This document shows, one piece after another, positions 12,766 through 27,747 of a DNA stretch of 64,000 nucleotides. The first letter of the stretch is position 1. Each line of letters starts with the position of its first letter. The notes below the pieces were generated by a model, which saw nothing but the letters and a program-made list of their open reading frames with translations, was not told the origin of the DNA and did no database searches. A program made the position numbers and the translations under genes. Source of the DNA: Nematostella vectensis (lineage: Eukaryota > Cnidaria > Anthozoa > Actiniaria > Edwardsiidae); NCBI RefSeq assembly GCF_932526225.1, contig NC_064043.1, forward strand, positions 620,001 through 684,000, read 5' to 3'.

Positions 12766-14764
12766 GGAATTCAGCTAAAAATAGCCAAGGGTCAATTCAA
12801 GCAACTAGTACAAAAGATGTTTTTTTGCAGTCCTTTATTCAGTATATTCAAGGTTATCATGCAATTCTGTTGTTTGACTGCATATATATATATTTTCTTT
12901 CTTTTCATTACAAGTTCTATATGTGTAAGTGGTGACCATAGCTATGATTACTATTATTAATAATAATTTTTTACCTACTAACAGAAAACAACTTGACTGC
13001 AAAACACTTACTATAGGGCACTCGATATTAGTCATTACTTTCATGTGGATGTGAGGTTGAAATGTCAAAACCTTCATTAACCCGTGAACTACGCTTTAGC
13101 GTATTACACTTTGTTGTGATCTGATTCTATTGTTCTTTTTTGTGTTTTACTAACTATTACCGTTTAACTATCACACTTTGTTTCACGGTTTAATGAAAAC
13201 AACTCTAATTACTTACAGTAGTTCTTTTTTAATATTATCATTTACTTGTATAATTTAGATGAGCAATACATATTTCTTTATGGCTTTGTAGAGCTCATCT
13301 CGTTCCTCATAAATAACAAACAAAATGAAGTTGGTTCTTATTTTGGTGCAAAGGAATCTACAGTAGTTTTCTAATCAGATAAATGTGTTTCTTTTAATAC
13401 TCACCTGTTATTTCAACAGACTTACTTGAGTTTGCTTGTCTCAGAAATAGACCTTGCTTAATAAACAAATATATCTTACAAACTTATTTAATAATAGGTA
13501 ACAACTGCAATATTGTATGAAGAGAGTGCCCCTCCCTTCCCCCTGCTATTGTTGACATTATGCTCAATAAACTGTTACCTCTTCCCTCTCCACCAGTTAA
13601 GCATTCTATGTATTCTTCCCTGTACAAAATGCGCCCCTTCAAATAGAACATTAAAGTTCACATACTTGTTTACTTCCTCAAACTCTTTGCTTTGTGTTTT
13701 TTGTTAACTTCCTAGGAAAAAATTGAATACATATAATCAATAAATCTAGCAAGCTCATTTTGCAAACTCACTTTTTTTATTATTTTTGCGCAAAACCTAT
13801 CAGGATTAAGGGGGTCCAGCACAAAGAAAAAAAAAACGAATTAAAAAAAAAGCCCATTGGCCTGGGATCGAACCCGGTCTGAAGAACAAAACGGAAACCA
13901 TACATACGGATTACCCAATCGGTATGGCAGCACAAGGCTTTTACGGAAGGCTGTAAAGAACCCAAAGGCCCCAAGCACCCATATTTCCGAGCGAATATGC
14001 TGTACAACACTCTTGCAAGGTTATCCCAACCCGCGCATTAATGGGGAGGACAATAACCAGGATCCCAGGCCTGTAATACGGTTACGCTACGCACAGCTCG
14101 CCGAGATTGTGGATGACAAAAAATAGAGGTCTATTTGGGCGTCTTGGGTCCCTTGGGGACTAGCCATGCGCATGGGCGCATCTCTTTTATTGTGTACATG
14201 ACATCAAATTAGCGAAGAAAAAAGACGCTGTTTTGGTATCATGTGAAAAGCATAAAATAAAAAGAAATAAAGACGTAAGGGGGGAGAATATTGACATATT
14301 CATATTAGAATATTGACAAAATCCGCAATATTGTCTACGCTGACTAAGTAAAGCTGTACTTGACTTTAAAGGGGCAGCAGCATAGTACTGCTTATGTCTG
14401 GAGTCAGTGATTATTGTAGGCTTTTAAGTGTCTACAAACAGTTGAACTTTTTAAAAGCTGTCAATACTTTATTAAATATTATGCAATATTATATTGAAAA
14501 CTATGTTAATTGACAGATTGTGGTCATTTTTTTGTTTTTTTAAAGTGTCCCACATGTACCAAAACCTCATAAGTCAGTATTAGAATTTCACTGAAGTTCA
14601 TTGTGTCAGGGCTCTAGAGCTATTGCAAATCTCTTAAACATGACACTCCCCCTTTAAAGGAAAGTAAAAAAAAATCAAAATTGATGGTGGGGGTCTCTGT
14701 TGTGTTTGTTTTCTTTTTAGTTTTGTTCTATTATTATTATTATTTTCTTTTTTAGAGGGAGAGG
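12766..14764 (+). repeat. 2-kb satellite unit S8 (subtype B)
   Basis: Full unit of 1999 bp. Subtype B markers: agagggagaggg before the landmark, actatagggcactc, gaagttggttc, atgtgtttctttt, caacagacttac, tgtattcttccc. The part near 13740-13830 (ctagcaagctcatt, ggtccagcac) resembles S19, S20, S22 and S25, so the unit is mosaic. Confidence 0.95.
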
Positions 14765-16753
14765 GGAATTCAGCTAAAAATAGCCAAGGGTCAATTCAAG
14801 CAACTAGTACAAAAGATGTTTTTTTGCAGTCCTTTATTCAGTATATTCAAGGTTATCATGCAATTCTGTTGTTTGACTGCATATATATATTTTTTCTTTC
14901 TTTTCATTACAAGTTCTATATGTGTAAGTGGTGACCATAGCTATGATTACTATTATTAATAATAATTTTTTACCTACTAACAGAAAACAACTTGACTGCA
15001 AAACACTTACTATAGGGCACTCGATATTAGTCATTACTTTCATGTGGATGTGAGGTTGAAATGTCAAAACCTTCATTAACCCGTGAACTACGCTTTAGCG
15101 TATTACACTTTGTTGTGATCTGATTCTATTGTTCTTTTTTGTGTTTTACTAACTATTACCGTTTAACTATCACACTTTGTTTCACGGTTTAATGAAAACA
15201 ACTCTAATTACTTACAGTAGTTCTTTTTTAATATTATCATTTACTTGTATAATTTAGATGAGCAATACATATTTCTTTATGGCTTTGTAGAGCTCATCTC
15301 GTTCCTCATAAATAACAAACAAAATGAAGTTGGTTCTTATTTTGGTGCAAAGGAATCTACAGTAGTTTTCTAATCAGATAAATGTGTTTCTTTTAATACT
15401 CACCTGTTATTTCAACAGACTTACTTGAGTTTGCTTGTCTCAGAAATAGACCTTGCTTAATAAACAAATATATCTTACAAACTTATTTAATAATAGGTAA
15501 CAACTGCAATATTGTATGAAGAGAGTGCCCCTCCCTTCCCCCTGCTATTGTTGACATTATGCTCAATAAACTGTTACCTCTTCCCTCTCCACCAGTTAAG
15601 CATTCTATGTATTCTTCCCTGTACAAAATGCGCCCCTTCAAATAGAACATTAAAGTTCACATACTTGTTTACTTCCTCAAACTCTTTGCTTTGTGTTTTT
15701 TGTTAACTTCCTAGGAACAAATTGAATACATATAATCAAGCTTATTTTGCAAACTCACTTTTTTTTATTATTTTTGCGCAAAACCAATCAGGATTAGGGG
15801 GGTCAAGCACAAAGAAAGAAAACGAATAAAAAAAAAGCCCATTGGCCTGGGATCGAACCCGGTCTGAAGAACAAAACGGAAACCATACATACGGATTACT
15901 CAATCGGTATGGCAGCACAAGGCTTTTACGGAAGGCTGTAAAGAACCCAAAGGCCCCAAGCACCGATATTTCCGAGCGAATATGCTGTACAACACTCTTG
16001 CAAGGTTATCCCAACCCGCGCATTAATGGGGAGGACAATAACCAGGATCCCAGGCCTGTAATACAGTTACGCCACGCACAGCTCGCCGAGATTGTGGATG
16101 ACAAAAAATAGAGGTCTATTTGGGCGTCTTGGGTCCCTTGGGGACTCGCCATGCGCACGGGCGCATCTCTTTTATTGTGTACATGACATCAAATTAGCGA
16201 AGAAAAAAGACGCTGTTTTGGTAGCATGTGAAAAGCATAAAATAAATAGAAATAAAGACGGAAGGGGGGAGAATATTGACATATTCATATTAGAATATTG
16301 ACAAAATCCGCAATATTGTCTACGCTGACTAAACAAAGCTGTATTTTACTTTAAAGGGGCAGCAGCATAGTACTGCGCATGTCTGGAGTCAGTGTTTAAT
16401 GTAGGCTTTTAAGTGTCTACAAACAGTTGAACTTTTTAAAAGCTGTCAATACCTTATTAAATAATATGCAATATTATATTGAAAACTATGTTAATGGACA
16501 GTTTGTGGTCATTTTTTTTTTGTTTTGTTTAAATTCTGCCACATGTACCAAAAGCTCATAAGTCAGTATTAGAAGTTCACTGAAGTTCACTGTGTCAGGG
16601 ATCTAGAGGTATTGCAAATCTCTTAACCATGACACTCCCCTTTTAAAGGAGAGTAAAAAAAAATCAAAATTGTTGGTGGGGGTCTCTGTTGTGTTTGTTT
16701 TCTTTTTAGTTTTGTTCTATTATTATTATTTTTTTCTTTTTTAGAGGGGGAAG
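14765..16753 (+). repeat. 2-kb satellite unit S9 (subtype B front, C tail)
   Basis: Full unit of 1989 bp. It matches S11 closely up to about 16220, including attactcaatcgg and taatacagttac. It then switches to the tail shared with S13 (gtagcatgtg, taaacaaagc, gtttaatgtagg, agaagttcac). Confidence 0.95.
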
Positions 16754-18743
16754 GGAATTCAGCTAAAAATAGCCAAGGGTCAATTCAAGCAACTAGTACA
16801 AAAGATGTTTTTTTGCAGTCCTTTATTCAATATATTCAAGGTTATCATGCAATTCTGTTGTTTGACTGCATATATATATATTTTTTTTTCTTTCTTTTCA
16901 TTACAAGTTCTATATGTGTAAGTGGTGACCATAGCTATGATTACTATTATTTAGAATAATTTTTTACCTACTAAAAGAAAACAACTTGACTGCAAAACAC
17001 TTACTGTAGGGCACTCGATATTAGGCATTACTTTCATGTGGATGTAAGGTTGAAATGTCAAAACCTTCATTAACCCGTGAACTACGCTTTAGCGTATTAC
17101 ACTTTGTTGTGATCTGATTCTATTGTTCTTTTTTGTGTTTTACTAACTATTACCGTTTAACTATCACACTTTGTTTCACGGTTTAATGAAAACAACTCTA
17201 ATTACTTACAGTAGTTCTTTTTTAATATTATCATTTACTTGTATAATTTAGATAAGCAATACATATTTCTTTATGGCTTTGTAGAGCTCATCTCGTTCCT
17301 CATAAATAACAAACAAAATGAAGTTTGTTCTTATTTTGGTGCAAAGGAATCTACAGTAGTTTTCTAATCAGATAAATGTTTTTCTTTTAACACTCACCTG
17401 TTATTTCAACAGCCTTACTTGAGTTTGCTTGTCTCAGAAATAGACCTTGCTTAATAAACAAATATATCTTACAAACTTATTTAATAATAGGTAACAACTG
17501 CAATATTGTATGAAGAGAGTGCCCCTCCCTTCCCCCTGCTATTGTTGACATTATGCTCAATAAACTGTTACCTCTTCCCTCTCCACCAGTTAAGCATTCT
17601 ATGTATGCTTCCCTGTACAAAATGCGCCCCTTCAAATAGAACATTAAAGTTCACATACTTGTTTACTTCCTCAAACTCTTTGCTTTGTGTTTTTTGTTAA
17701 CTTCCTAGGAACAAATTGAATACATATAATCAAGCTTATTTTGCAAACTCACTTTTTTTTATTATTTTTGCGCAAAACCAATCAGGATTAGGGGGGTCAA
17801 GCACAAAGAAAGAAAACGAATAAAAAAAAAGCCCATTGGCCTGGGATCGAACCCGGTCTGAAGAACAAAACGGAAACCATACATACGGATTACCCAATCG
17901 GTATGGCAGCACAAGGCTTTTACGGAAGGCTGTAAAGAACCCAAAGGCCCCAAGCACCCATATTTCCGAGCGAATATGCTGTACAACACTCTTGCAAGGT
18001 TATCCCAACCCGCGCATTAATGGGGAGGACAATAACCAGGATCCCAGGCCTGTAATACGGTTACGCCACGCACAGCTCGCCGAGATTGTGGATGACAAAA
18101 AATAGAGGTCTATTTGGGCGTCTTGGGTCCCTTGGGGACTAGCCATGCGCATGGGCGCATCTCTTTTATTGTGTACATGACATCAAATTAGCGAAGAAAA
18201 AAGACGCTGTTTTGGTATCATGTGAAAAGCATAAAATAAAAAGAAATAAAGACGTAAGGGGGGAGAATATTGACATATTCATATTAGAATATTGACAAAA
18301 TCCGCAATATTGTCTACGCTGACTAAGTAAAGCTGTACTTGACTTTAAAGGGGCAGCAGCATAGTACTGCGCATGTCTGGAGTCAGTGATTATTGTAGGC
18401 TTTTAAGTGTCTACAAACAGTTGAACTTTTTAAAAGCTGTCAATACTTTATTAAATATTATGCAATATTATATTGAAAACTATGTTAATTGACAGATTGT
18501 GGTCATTTTTTTGTTTTTTTAAAGTGTCCCACATGTACCAAAACCTCATAAGTCAGTATTAGAATTTCACTGAAGTTCATTGTGTCAGGGCTCTAGAGCT
18601 ATTGCAAATCTCTTAAACATGACACTCCCCCTTTAAAGGAAAGTAAAAAAAAATCAAAATTGATGGTGGGGGTCTCTGTTGTGTTTGTTTTCTTTTTAGT
18701 TTTGTTCTATTATTATTATTATTTTCTTTTTTAGAGGGAGAGG
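16754..18743 (+). repeat. 2-kb satellite unit S10 (subtype C front, B tail)
   Basis: Full unit of 1990 bp. The front has gggggaagggaattc and ttatttagaataat with ctactaaaag, as in S14. The tail, with gtacttgactttaaag, is of the S7/S8 type. Confidence 0.95.
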
Positions 18744-20743
18744 GGAATTCAGCTAAAAATAGCCAAGGGTCAATTCAAGCAACTAGTACAAAAGATGTTT
18801 TTTTGCAGTCCTTTATTCAGTATATTCAAGGTTATCATGCAATTCTGTTGTTTGACTGCATATATATATTTTTTCTTTCTTTTCATTACAAGTTCTATAT
18901 GTGTAAGTGGTGACCATAGCTATGATTACTATTATTAATAATAATTTTTTACCTACTAACAGAAAACAACTTGACTGCAAAACACTTACTATAGGGCACT
19001 CGATATTAGTCATTACTTTCATGTGGATGTGAGGTTGAAATGTCAAAACCTTCATTAACCCGTGAACTACGCTTTAGCGTATTACACTTTGTTGTGATCT
19101 GATTCTATTGTTCTTTTTTGTGTTTTACTAACTATTACCGTTTAACTATCACACTTTGTTTCACGGTTTAATGAAAACAACTCTAATTACTTACAGTAGT
19201 TCTTTTTTAATATTATCATTTACTTGTATAATTTAGATGAGCAATACATATTTCTTTATGGCTTTGTAGAGCTCATCTCGTTCCTCATAAATAACAAACA
19301 AAATGAAGTTGGTTCTTATTTTGGTGCAAAGGAATCTACAGTAGTTTTCTAATCAGATAAATGTGTTTCTTTTAATACTCACCTGTTATTTCAACAGACT
19401 TACTTGAGTTTGCTTGTCTCAGAAATAGACCTTGCTTAATAAACAAATATATCTTACAAACTTATTTAATAATAGGTAACAACTGCAATATTGTATGAAG
19501 AGAGTGCCCCTCCCTTCCCCCTGCTATTGTTGACATTATGCTCAATAAACTGTTACCTCTTCCCTCTCCACCAGTTAAGCATTCTATGTATTCTTCCCTG
19601 TACAAAATGCGCCCCTTCAAATAGAACATTAAAGTTCACATACTTGTTTACTTCCTCAAACTCTTTGCTTTGTGTTTTTTGTTAACTTCCTAGGAACAAA
19701 TTGAATACATATAATCAAGCTTATTTTGCAAACTCACTTTTTTTTATTATTTTTGCGCAAAACCAATCAGGATTAGGGGGGTCAAGCACAAAGAAAGAAA
19801 ACGAATAAAAAAAAAGCCCATTGGCCTGGGATCGAACCCGGTCTGAAGAACAAAACGGAAACCATACATACGGATTACTCAATCGGTATGGCAGCACAAG
19901 GCTTTTACGGAAGGCTGTAAAGAACCCAAAGGCCCCAAGCACCGATATTTCCGAGCGAATATGCTGTACAACACTCTTGCAAGGTTATCCCAACCCGCGC
20001 ATTAATGGGGAGGACAATAACCAGGATCCCAGGCCTGTAATACAGTTACGCCACGCACAGCTCGCCGAGATTGTGGATGACAAAAAATAGAGGTCTATTT
20101 GGGCGTCTTGGGTCCCTTGGGGACTCGCCATGCGCACGGGCGCATCTCTTTTATTGTGTACATGACATCAAATTAGCGAAGAAAAAAGACGCTGTTTTGG
20201 TATCATGTGAAAAGCATAAAATAAATAGAAATAAAGACGTAAGGGGGGAGAATATTGACATATTCATATTAGAATATTGACAAAATCCGCAATATTGTCT
20301 ACGCTGACTAAGTAAAGCTGTATTTTACTTTAAAGGGGCAGCAGCATAGTACTGCGCATGTCTGGAGTCAGTGTTTATTGTAGGCTTTTAAGTGTCTACA
20401 AACAGTTGAACTTTTTAAAAGCTGTCAATAACTTATTAAATAATATGCAATATTATATTGAAAACTATGTTAATGGACAGTTTGTGGTCATTTTTTTTGT
20501 TTTGTTTAAAGTCTGCCACATGTACCAAAAGCTCATAAGTCAGTATTAGAATTTCACTGAAGTTCACTGTGTCAGGGCTCTAGAGGTATTGCAAATCTCT
20601 TAACCATGACACTCCCCTTTTAAAGGAAAGTAAAAAAAATCAAAATTGTTGGTGGGGGTCTCTGTTGTGTTTGTTTTCTTTTTAGTTTTGTTCTATTATT
20701 ATTATTATTATTATCATTATTTTCTTTTTTTTAGAGGGGGAGG
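18744..20743 (+). repeat. 2-kb satellite unit S11 (subtype B front, A tail)
   Basis: Full unit of 2000 bp. The front half is subtype B like S9. The tail is the S6 type (caataacttatt, tca-interrupted TTA run). Confidence 0.95.
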
Positions 20744-22735
20744 GGAATTCAGCTAAAAATAGCCAAGGGTCAATTCAAGCAACTAGTACAAAAGATGTTT
20801 TTTTGCAGTCCTTTATTCAGTATATTCAAGGTCATCAAGCAATTCTGTTGTTTGACTGCATATATATATATATATATTTTCTTTCTTTTCATTACAAGTT
20901 CTATATGTGTAAGTGGTGACCATAGCTATGATTACTATTATTAATAATAATTTTTTACCTACTAACAGAAAACAACTTGACTGCAAAACACTTACTGTAG
21001 GGCACTCGATATTAGGCATTACTTTCATGTGGATGTAAGGTTGAAATGTCAAAACCTTCATTAACCCGTGAACTACGCTTTAGCGTATTACACTTTGTTG
21101 TGATCTGATTCTATTGTTCTTTTTTGTGTTTTACTAACTATTACCGTTTAACTATCACACTTTGTTTCACGGTTTAATGAAAACAACTCTAATTACTTAC
21201 AGTAGTTCTTTTTTAATATTATCATTTACTTGTATAATTTAGATGAGCAATACATATTTCTTTATGGCTTTGTAGAGCTCATCTCGTTCCTCATAAATAA
21301 CAAACAAAATGAAGTTTGTTCTTATTTTGGTGCAAAGGAATCTACAGTAGTTTTCTAATCAGATAAATGTTTTTCTTTTAACACTCACCTGTTATTTCAA
21401 CAGCCTTACTTGAGTTTGCTTGTCTCAGAAATAGACCTTGCTTAATAAACAAATATATCTTACAAACTTATTTAATAATAGGTAACAACTGCAATATTGT
21501 ATGAAGAGAGTGCCCCTCCCTTCCCCCTGCTATTGTTGACATTATGCTCAATAAACTGTTACCTCTTCCCTCTCCACCAGTTAAGCATTCTATGTATGCT
21601 TCCCTGTACAAAATGCGCCCCTTCAAATAGAACATTAAAGTTCACATACTTGTTTACTTCCTCAAACTCTTTGCTTTGTGTTTTTTGTTAACTTCCTAGG
21701 AACAAATTGAATACATATAATCAAGCTTATTTTGCAAACTCACTTTTTTTTATTATTTTTGCGCAAAACCAATCAGGATTAGGGGGGTCAAGCACAAAGA
21801 AAGAAAACGAATAAAAAAAAAGCCCATTGGCCTGGGATCGAACCCGGTCTGAAGAACAAAACGGAAACCATACATACGGATTACCCAATCGGTATGGCAG
21901 CACAAGGCTTTTACGGAAGGCTGTAAAGAACCCAAAGGCCCCAAGCACCCATATTTCCGAGCGAATATGCTGTACAACACTCTTGCAAGGTTATCCCAAC
22001 CCGCGCATTAATGGGGAGGACAATAACCAGGATCCCAGGCCTGTAATACGGTTACGCCACGCACAGCTCGCCGAGATTGTGGATGACAAAAAATAGAGGT
22101 CTATTTGGGCGTCTTGGGTCCCTTGGGGACTAGCCATGCGCATGGGCGCATCTCTTTTATTGTGTACATGACATCAAATTAGCGAAGAAAAAAGACGCTG
22201 TTTTGGTATCATGTGAAAAGCATAAAATAAATAGAAATAAAGACGTAAGGGGGGAGAATATTGACATATTCATATTAGAATATTGACAAAATCCGCAATA
22301 TTGTCTACGCTGACTAAGTAAAGCTGTACTTGACTTTAAAGGGGCAGCAGCATAGTACTGCGCATGTCTGGAGTCAGTGATTATTGTAGGCTTTTAAGTG
22401 TCTACAAACAGTTGAACTTTTTAAAAGCTGTCAATACTTTATTAAATATTATGCAATATTATATTGAAAACTATGTTAATTGACAGATTGTGGTCATTTT
22501 TTTGTTTTTTTAAAGTTTCCCACATGTACCAAAACCTCATAAGTCAGTATTAGAATTTCACTGAAGTTCATTGTGTCAGGGCTCTAGAGCTATTGCAAAT
22601 CTCTTAAACATGACACTCCCCCTTTAAAGGAAAGTAAAAAAAAAATCAAAATTGATGGTGGGGGTCTCTGTTGTGTTTGTTTTCTTTTTAGTTTTGTTCT
22701 ATTATTATTATTATTTTCTTTTTTAGAGGGAGAGG
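20744..22735 (+). repeat. 2-kb satellite unit S12
   Basis: Full unit of 1992 bp, a near copy of S7 about 10 kb away (caaggtcatcaagc; extended AT run; gtgattattg tail). This supports a multi-unit higher-order repeat. Confidence 0.95.
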
Positions 22736-24723
22736 GGAATTCAGCTAAAAATAGCCAAGGGTCAATTCAAGCAACTAGTACAAAAGATGTTTTTTTGCAG
22801 TCCTTTATTCAGTATATTCAAGGTTATCATGCAATTCTGTTGTTTGACTGCACATATATAATTTTTCTTTCTTTTCATTACAAGTTCTATATGTGTAAGT
22901 GGTGACCATAGCTATGATTACTATTATTAATAATAATTTTTTACCTACTAACAGAAAACAACTTGACTGCAAAACACTTACTATAGGGCACTCGATATTA
23001 GTCATTACTTTCATGTGGATGTAAGGTTGAAATGTCAAAACCTTCATTAACCCGTGAACTACTCTTTAGCGTATTACACTTTGTTGTGATCTGATTCTAT
23101 TGTTCTTTTTTGTGTTTTACTAACTATTACCGTTTAACTATCACACTTTGTTTCACGGTTTAATGAAAACAACTCTAATTACTTACAGTAGTTCTTTTTT
23201 AATATTATCATTTACTTGTATAATTTAGATGAGCAATACATATTTCTTTATGGCTTTGTAGAGCTCATCTCGTTCCTCATAAATAACAAACAAAATGAAG
23301 TTGGTTCTTATTTTGGTGCAAAGGAATCTACAGTAGTTTTCTAATCAGATAAATGTGTTTCTTTTAATACTCACCTGTTATTTCAACAGACTTACTTGAG
23401 TTTGCTTGTCTCAGAAATAGACCTTGCTTAATAAACAAATATATCTTACAAACTTATTTAATAATAGGTAACAACTGCAATATTGTATGAAGAGAGTGCC
23501 CCTCCCTTCCCCCTGCTATTGTTGACATTATGCTCAATAAACTGTTACCTCTTCCCTCTCCACCAGTTAAGCATTCTATGTATTCTTCCCTGTACAAAAT
23601 GCGCCCCTTCAAATAGAACATTAAAGTTCACATACTTGTTTACTTCCTCAAACTCTTTGCTTTGTGTTTTTTGTTAACTTCCTAGGAACAAATTGAATAC
23701 ATATAATCAAGCTTATTTTGCAAACTCACTTTTTTTTATTATTTTTGCGCAAAACCAATCAGGATTAGGGGGGTCAAGCACAAAGAAAGAAAACGAATAA
23801 AAAAAAAGCCCATTGGCCTGGGATCGAACCCGGTCTGAAGAACAAAACGGAAACCATACATACGGATTACCCAATCGGTATGGCAGCACAAGGCTTTTAC
23901 GGAAGGCTGTAAAGAACCCAAAGGCCCCAAGCACCGATATTTCCGAGCGAATATGCTGTACAACACTCTTGCAAGGTTATCCCAACCCGCGCATTAATGG
24001 GGAGGACAATAACCAGGATCCCAGGCCTGTAATACAGTTACGCCACGCACAGCTCGCCATGATTGTGGATGACAAAAAATAGAGGTCTATTTGGGCGTCT
24101 TGGGTCCCTTGGGGACTCGCCATGCGCACGGGCGCATCTCTTTTATTGTGTACATGACATCAAATTAGCGAAGAAAAAAGACGCTGTTTTGGTAGCATGT
24201 GAAAAGCATAAAATAAATAGAAATAAAGACGTAAGGGGGGAGAATATTGACATCTTCATATTAGAATATTGACAAAATCCGCAATATTGTCTACGCTGAC
24301 TAAACAAAGCTGTATTTTACTTTAAAGGGGCAGCAGCATAGTACTGCGCATGTCTGGAGTCAGTGTTTAATGTAGGCTTTTAAGTGTCTACAAACAGTTG
24401 AACTTTTTAAAAGCTGTCAATACCTTATTAAATAATATGCAATATTATATTGAAAACTATGTTAATGGACAGTTTGTGGTCATTTTTTTTTGTTTTGTTT
24501 AAATTCTGCCACATGTACCAAAAGCTCATAAGTCAGTATTAGAAGTTCACTGAAGTTCACTGTGTCAGGGATCTAGAGGTATTGCAAATCTCTTAACCAT
24601 GACACTCCCCTTTTAAAGGAAAGTAAAAAAAAATCAAAATTGTTGGTGGGGGTCTCTGTTGTGTTTGTTTTCTTTTTAGTTTTGTTCTATTATTATTATT
24701 TTTTTCTTTTTTAGAGGGGGAAG
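22736..24723 (+). repeat. 2-kb satellite unit S13 (subtype B front, C tail)
   Basis: Full unit of 1988 bp. It carries the subtype B front and the same tail as S9 (taaacaaagc, gtttaatgtagg, agaagttcac). A private change is ctcgccatgattg near 24053. Confidence 0.95.
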
Positions 24724-26707
24724 GGAATTCAGCTAAAAATAGCCAAGGGTCAATTCAAGCAACTAGTACAAAAGATGTTTTTTTGCAGTCCTTTATTCAA
24801 TATATTCAAGGTTATCATGCAATTCTGTTGTTTGACTGCATATATATATATTTTTTTTTCTTTCTTTTCATTACAAGTTCTATATGTGTAAGTGGTGACC
24901 ATAGCTATGATTACTATTATTTAGAATAATTTTTTACCTACTAAAAGAAAACAACTTGACTGCAAAACACTTACTGTAGGGCACTCGATATTAGGCATTA
25001 CTTTCATGTGGATGTAAGGTTGAAATGTCAAAACCTTCATTAACCCGTGAACTACGCTTTAGCGTATTACACTTTGTTGTGATCTGATTCTATTGTTCTT
25101 TTTTGTGTTTTACTAACTATTACCGTTTAACTATCACACTTTGTTTCACGGGTTAATGAAAACCACTCTAATTACTTACAGTAATTTTTTTTAATATTAT
25201 TATTTACTTGTATAATTTAGATGAGCAATACATATTTCTTCTTGGCCTTGTATAGCTCATCTCGTTCCTCATAAATAACAAATAAAATGAAGTTTGTTCT
25301 TATTTGGTGCAAAGGAATCTACATTAGTTTTCTAATCAGATAATTGTTTTTTTAACACGCACCTGTTATTTCAACAGCTCTTACTTGAGTTTGCTTGTCT
25401 CAGAAATAGACCTTGCTTAATAAACAAAGACATGTTACAAACTTATTCAATAATAGGTAACAACTGCAATATTGTATGATTAGAGTGCCCCTCCCTTCCC
25501 CCTGCTATTGTTGAAATTATGCTCAATAAACTTTTACCTCTTCCCTCTCCACCAGTTAAGCATTCTATGTATGCTTCCCTGTACAAAATTCGCCACTTCA
25601 AATAGAACATTAAAGTTCACATACTTGTTTACTTCCTCAAACTCTTTGCTTTGTGTTTTTTGTTAACTTCCTAGGAACAAATTGAATACATATAATCAAG
25701 CTTATTTTGCAAACTCACTTTTTTTTATTATTTTTGCGCAAAACCAATCAGGATTAGGGGGGTCAAGCACAAAGAAAGAAAACGAATAAAAAAAAGCCCA
25801 TTGGCCTGGGATCGAACCCGGTCTGAAGAACAAAACGGAAACAATACATACGGATTACCCAATCGGTATGGCAGCACAAGGCTTTTACGGAAGGCTGTAA
25901 AGAACCCAAAGGCCCCAAGCACCGATATTTCCGAGCGAATATGCTGTACAACACTCTTGCAAGGTTATCCCAACCCGCGCATTAATGGGGAGGACAATAA
26001 CCAGGATCCCAGGCCTGTAATACGGTTACGCCACGCACAGCTCGCCGAGATTGTGGATGACAAAAAATAGAGGTCTATTTGGGCGTCTTGGGTCCCTTGG
26101 GGACTAGCCATGCGCACGGGCGCATCTCTTTTATTGTGTACATGACATCAAATTAGCGAAGAAAAAAGACGCTGTTTTGGTATCATGTGAAAAGCATAAA
26201 ATAAATAGAAATAAAGACGTAAGGGGGGAGAATATTGACATATTCATATTAGAATATTGACAAAATCCGCAATATTGTCTACGCTGACTAAGTAAAGCTG
26301 TACTTGACTTTAAAGGGGCAGCAGCATAGTACTGCGCATGTCTGGAGTCAGTGATTATTGTAGGCTTTTAAGTATCTACAAACAGTTGAACTTTTTAAAA
26401 GCTGTCAATACTTTATTAAATATTATGCAATATTATATTGAAAACTATTTTAATTGACAGATTGTGGTCATTTTTTTGTTTTTTTAAAGTCTCCCACATG
26501 TACCAAAACCTCATAAGTCAGTATTAGAATTTCACTGAAGTTCATTGTGTCAGGGCTCTAGAGCTATTGCAAATCTCTTAAACATGACACTCCCCCTTTA
26601 AAGGAAAGTAAAAAAAATCAAAATTGATGGTGGGGGTCTCTGTTGTGTTTGTTTTCTTTTTAGTTTTGTTCTATTATTATTATTATTTTCTTTTTTAGAG
26701 GGGGAGG
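24724..26707 (+). repeat. 2-kb satellite unit S14
   Basis: Full unit of 1984 bp. It starts as subtype C and from about 25180 takes a divergent haplotype (cttcttggccttg, tctacattag, aacacgcacctg, cagctcttac) shared with S17, S20 and S22. Confidence 0.95.
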
Positions 26708-27747
26708 GGAATTCAGCTAAAAATAGCCAAGGGTCAATTCAAGAAACTAGTACAAAAGATGTTTTTTTGCAGTCCTTTATTCAGTATATTCAAGGTTATC
26801 ATGCAATTCTGTTGTTTGACTGCACATATATATTTTTTCTTTCTTTTCATTACAAGTTCTATATGTGTAAGTGGTGACCATAGCTATGATTACTATTATT
26901 AATAATAATTTTTTACCTACTAACAGAAAACAACTTGACTGCAAAACACTTACTGTAGGGCACTCGATATTAGGCATTACTTTCATGTGGATGTAAAGTT
27001 GAAATGTCAAAACCTTCATTAACCCGTGAACTACGCTTTAGCGTATTACACTTTGTTGTGATCTGATTCTATTGTTCTTTTTTGTGTTTTACTAACTATT
27101 ACCGTTTAACTATCACACTTTGTTTCACGGTTTAATGAAAACAACTCTAATTACTTACAGTAGTTCTTTTTTAATATTATCATTTACTTGTATAATTTAG
27201 ATGAGCAATACATATTTCTTTATGGCTTTGTAGAGCTCATCTCGTTCCTCATAAATAACAAACAAAATGAAGTTTGTTCTTATTTTGGTGCAAAGGAATC
27301 TACAGTAGTTTTCTAATCAGATAAATGTTTTTCTTTTAACACTCACCTGTTATTTCAACAGCCTTACTTGAGTTTGCTTGTCTCAGAAATAGACCTTGCT
27401 TAATAAACAAATATATCTTACAAACTTATTTAATAATAGGTAACAACTGCAATATTGTATGAAGAGAGTGCCCCTCCCTTCCCCCTGCTATTGTTGACAT
27501 TATGCTCAATAAACTGTTACCTCTTCCCTCTCCACCAGTTAAGCATTCTATGTATGCTTCCCTGTACAAAATGCGCCCCTTCAAATAGAACATTAAAGTT
27601 CACATACTTTTTTACTTCCTCAAACTCTTTGCTTTGTGTTTTTGTTAACTTCCCATGAACAAATTGAATACATATAATCAAGCTTATTTTGCAAACTCAC
27701 TTTTTTTTATTATTTTTGCGCAAAACCAATCAGGATTAGGGGGGTCA

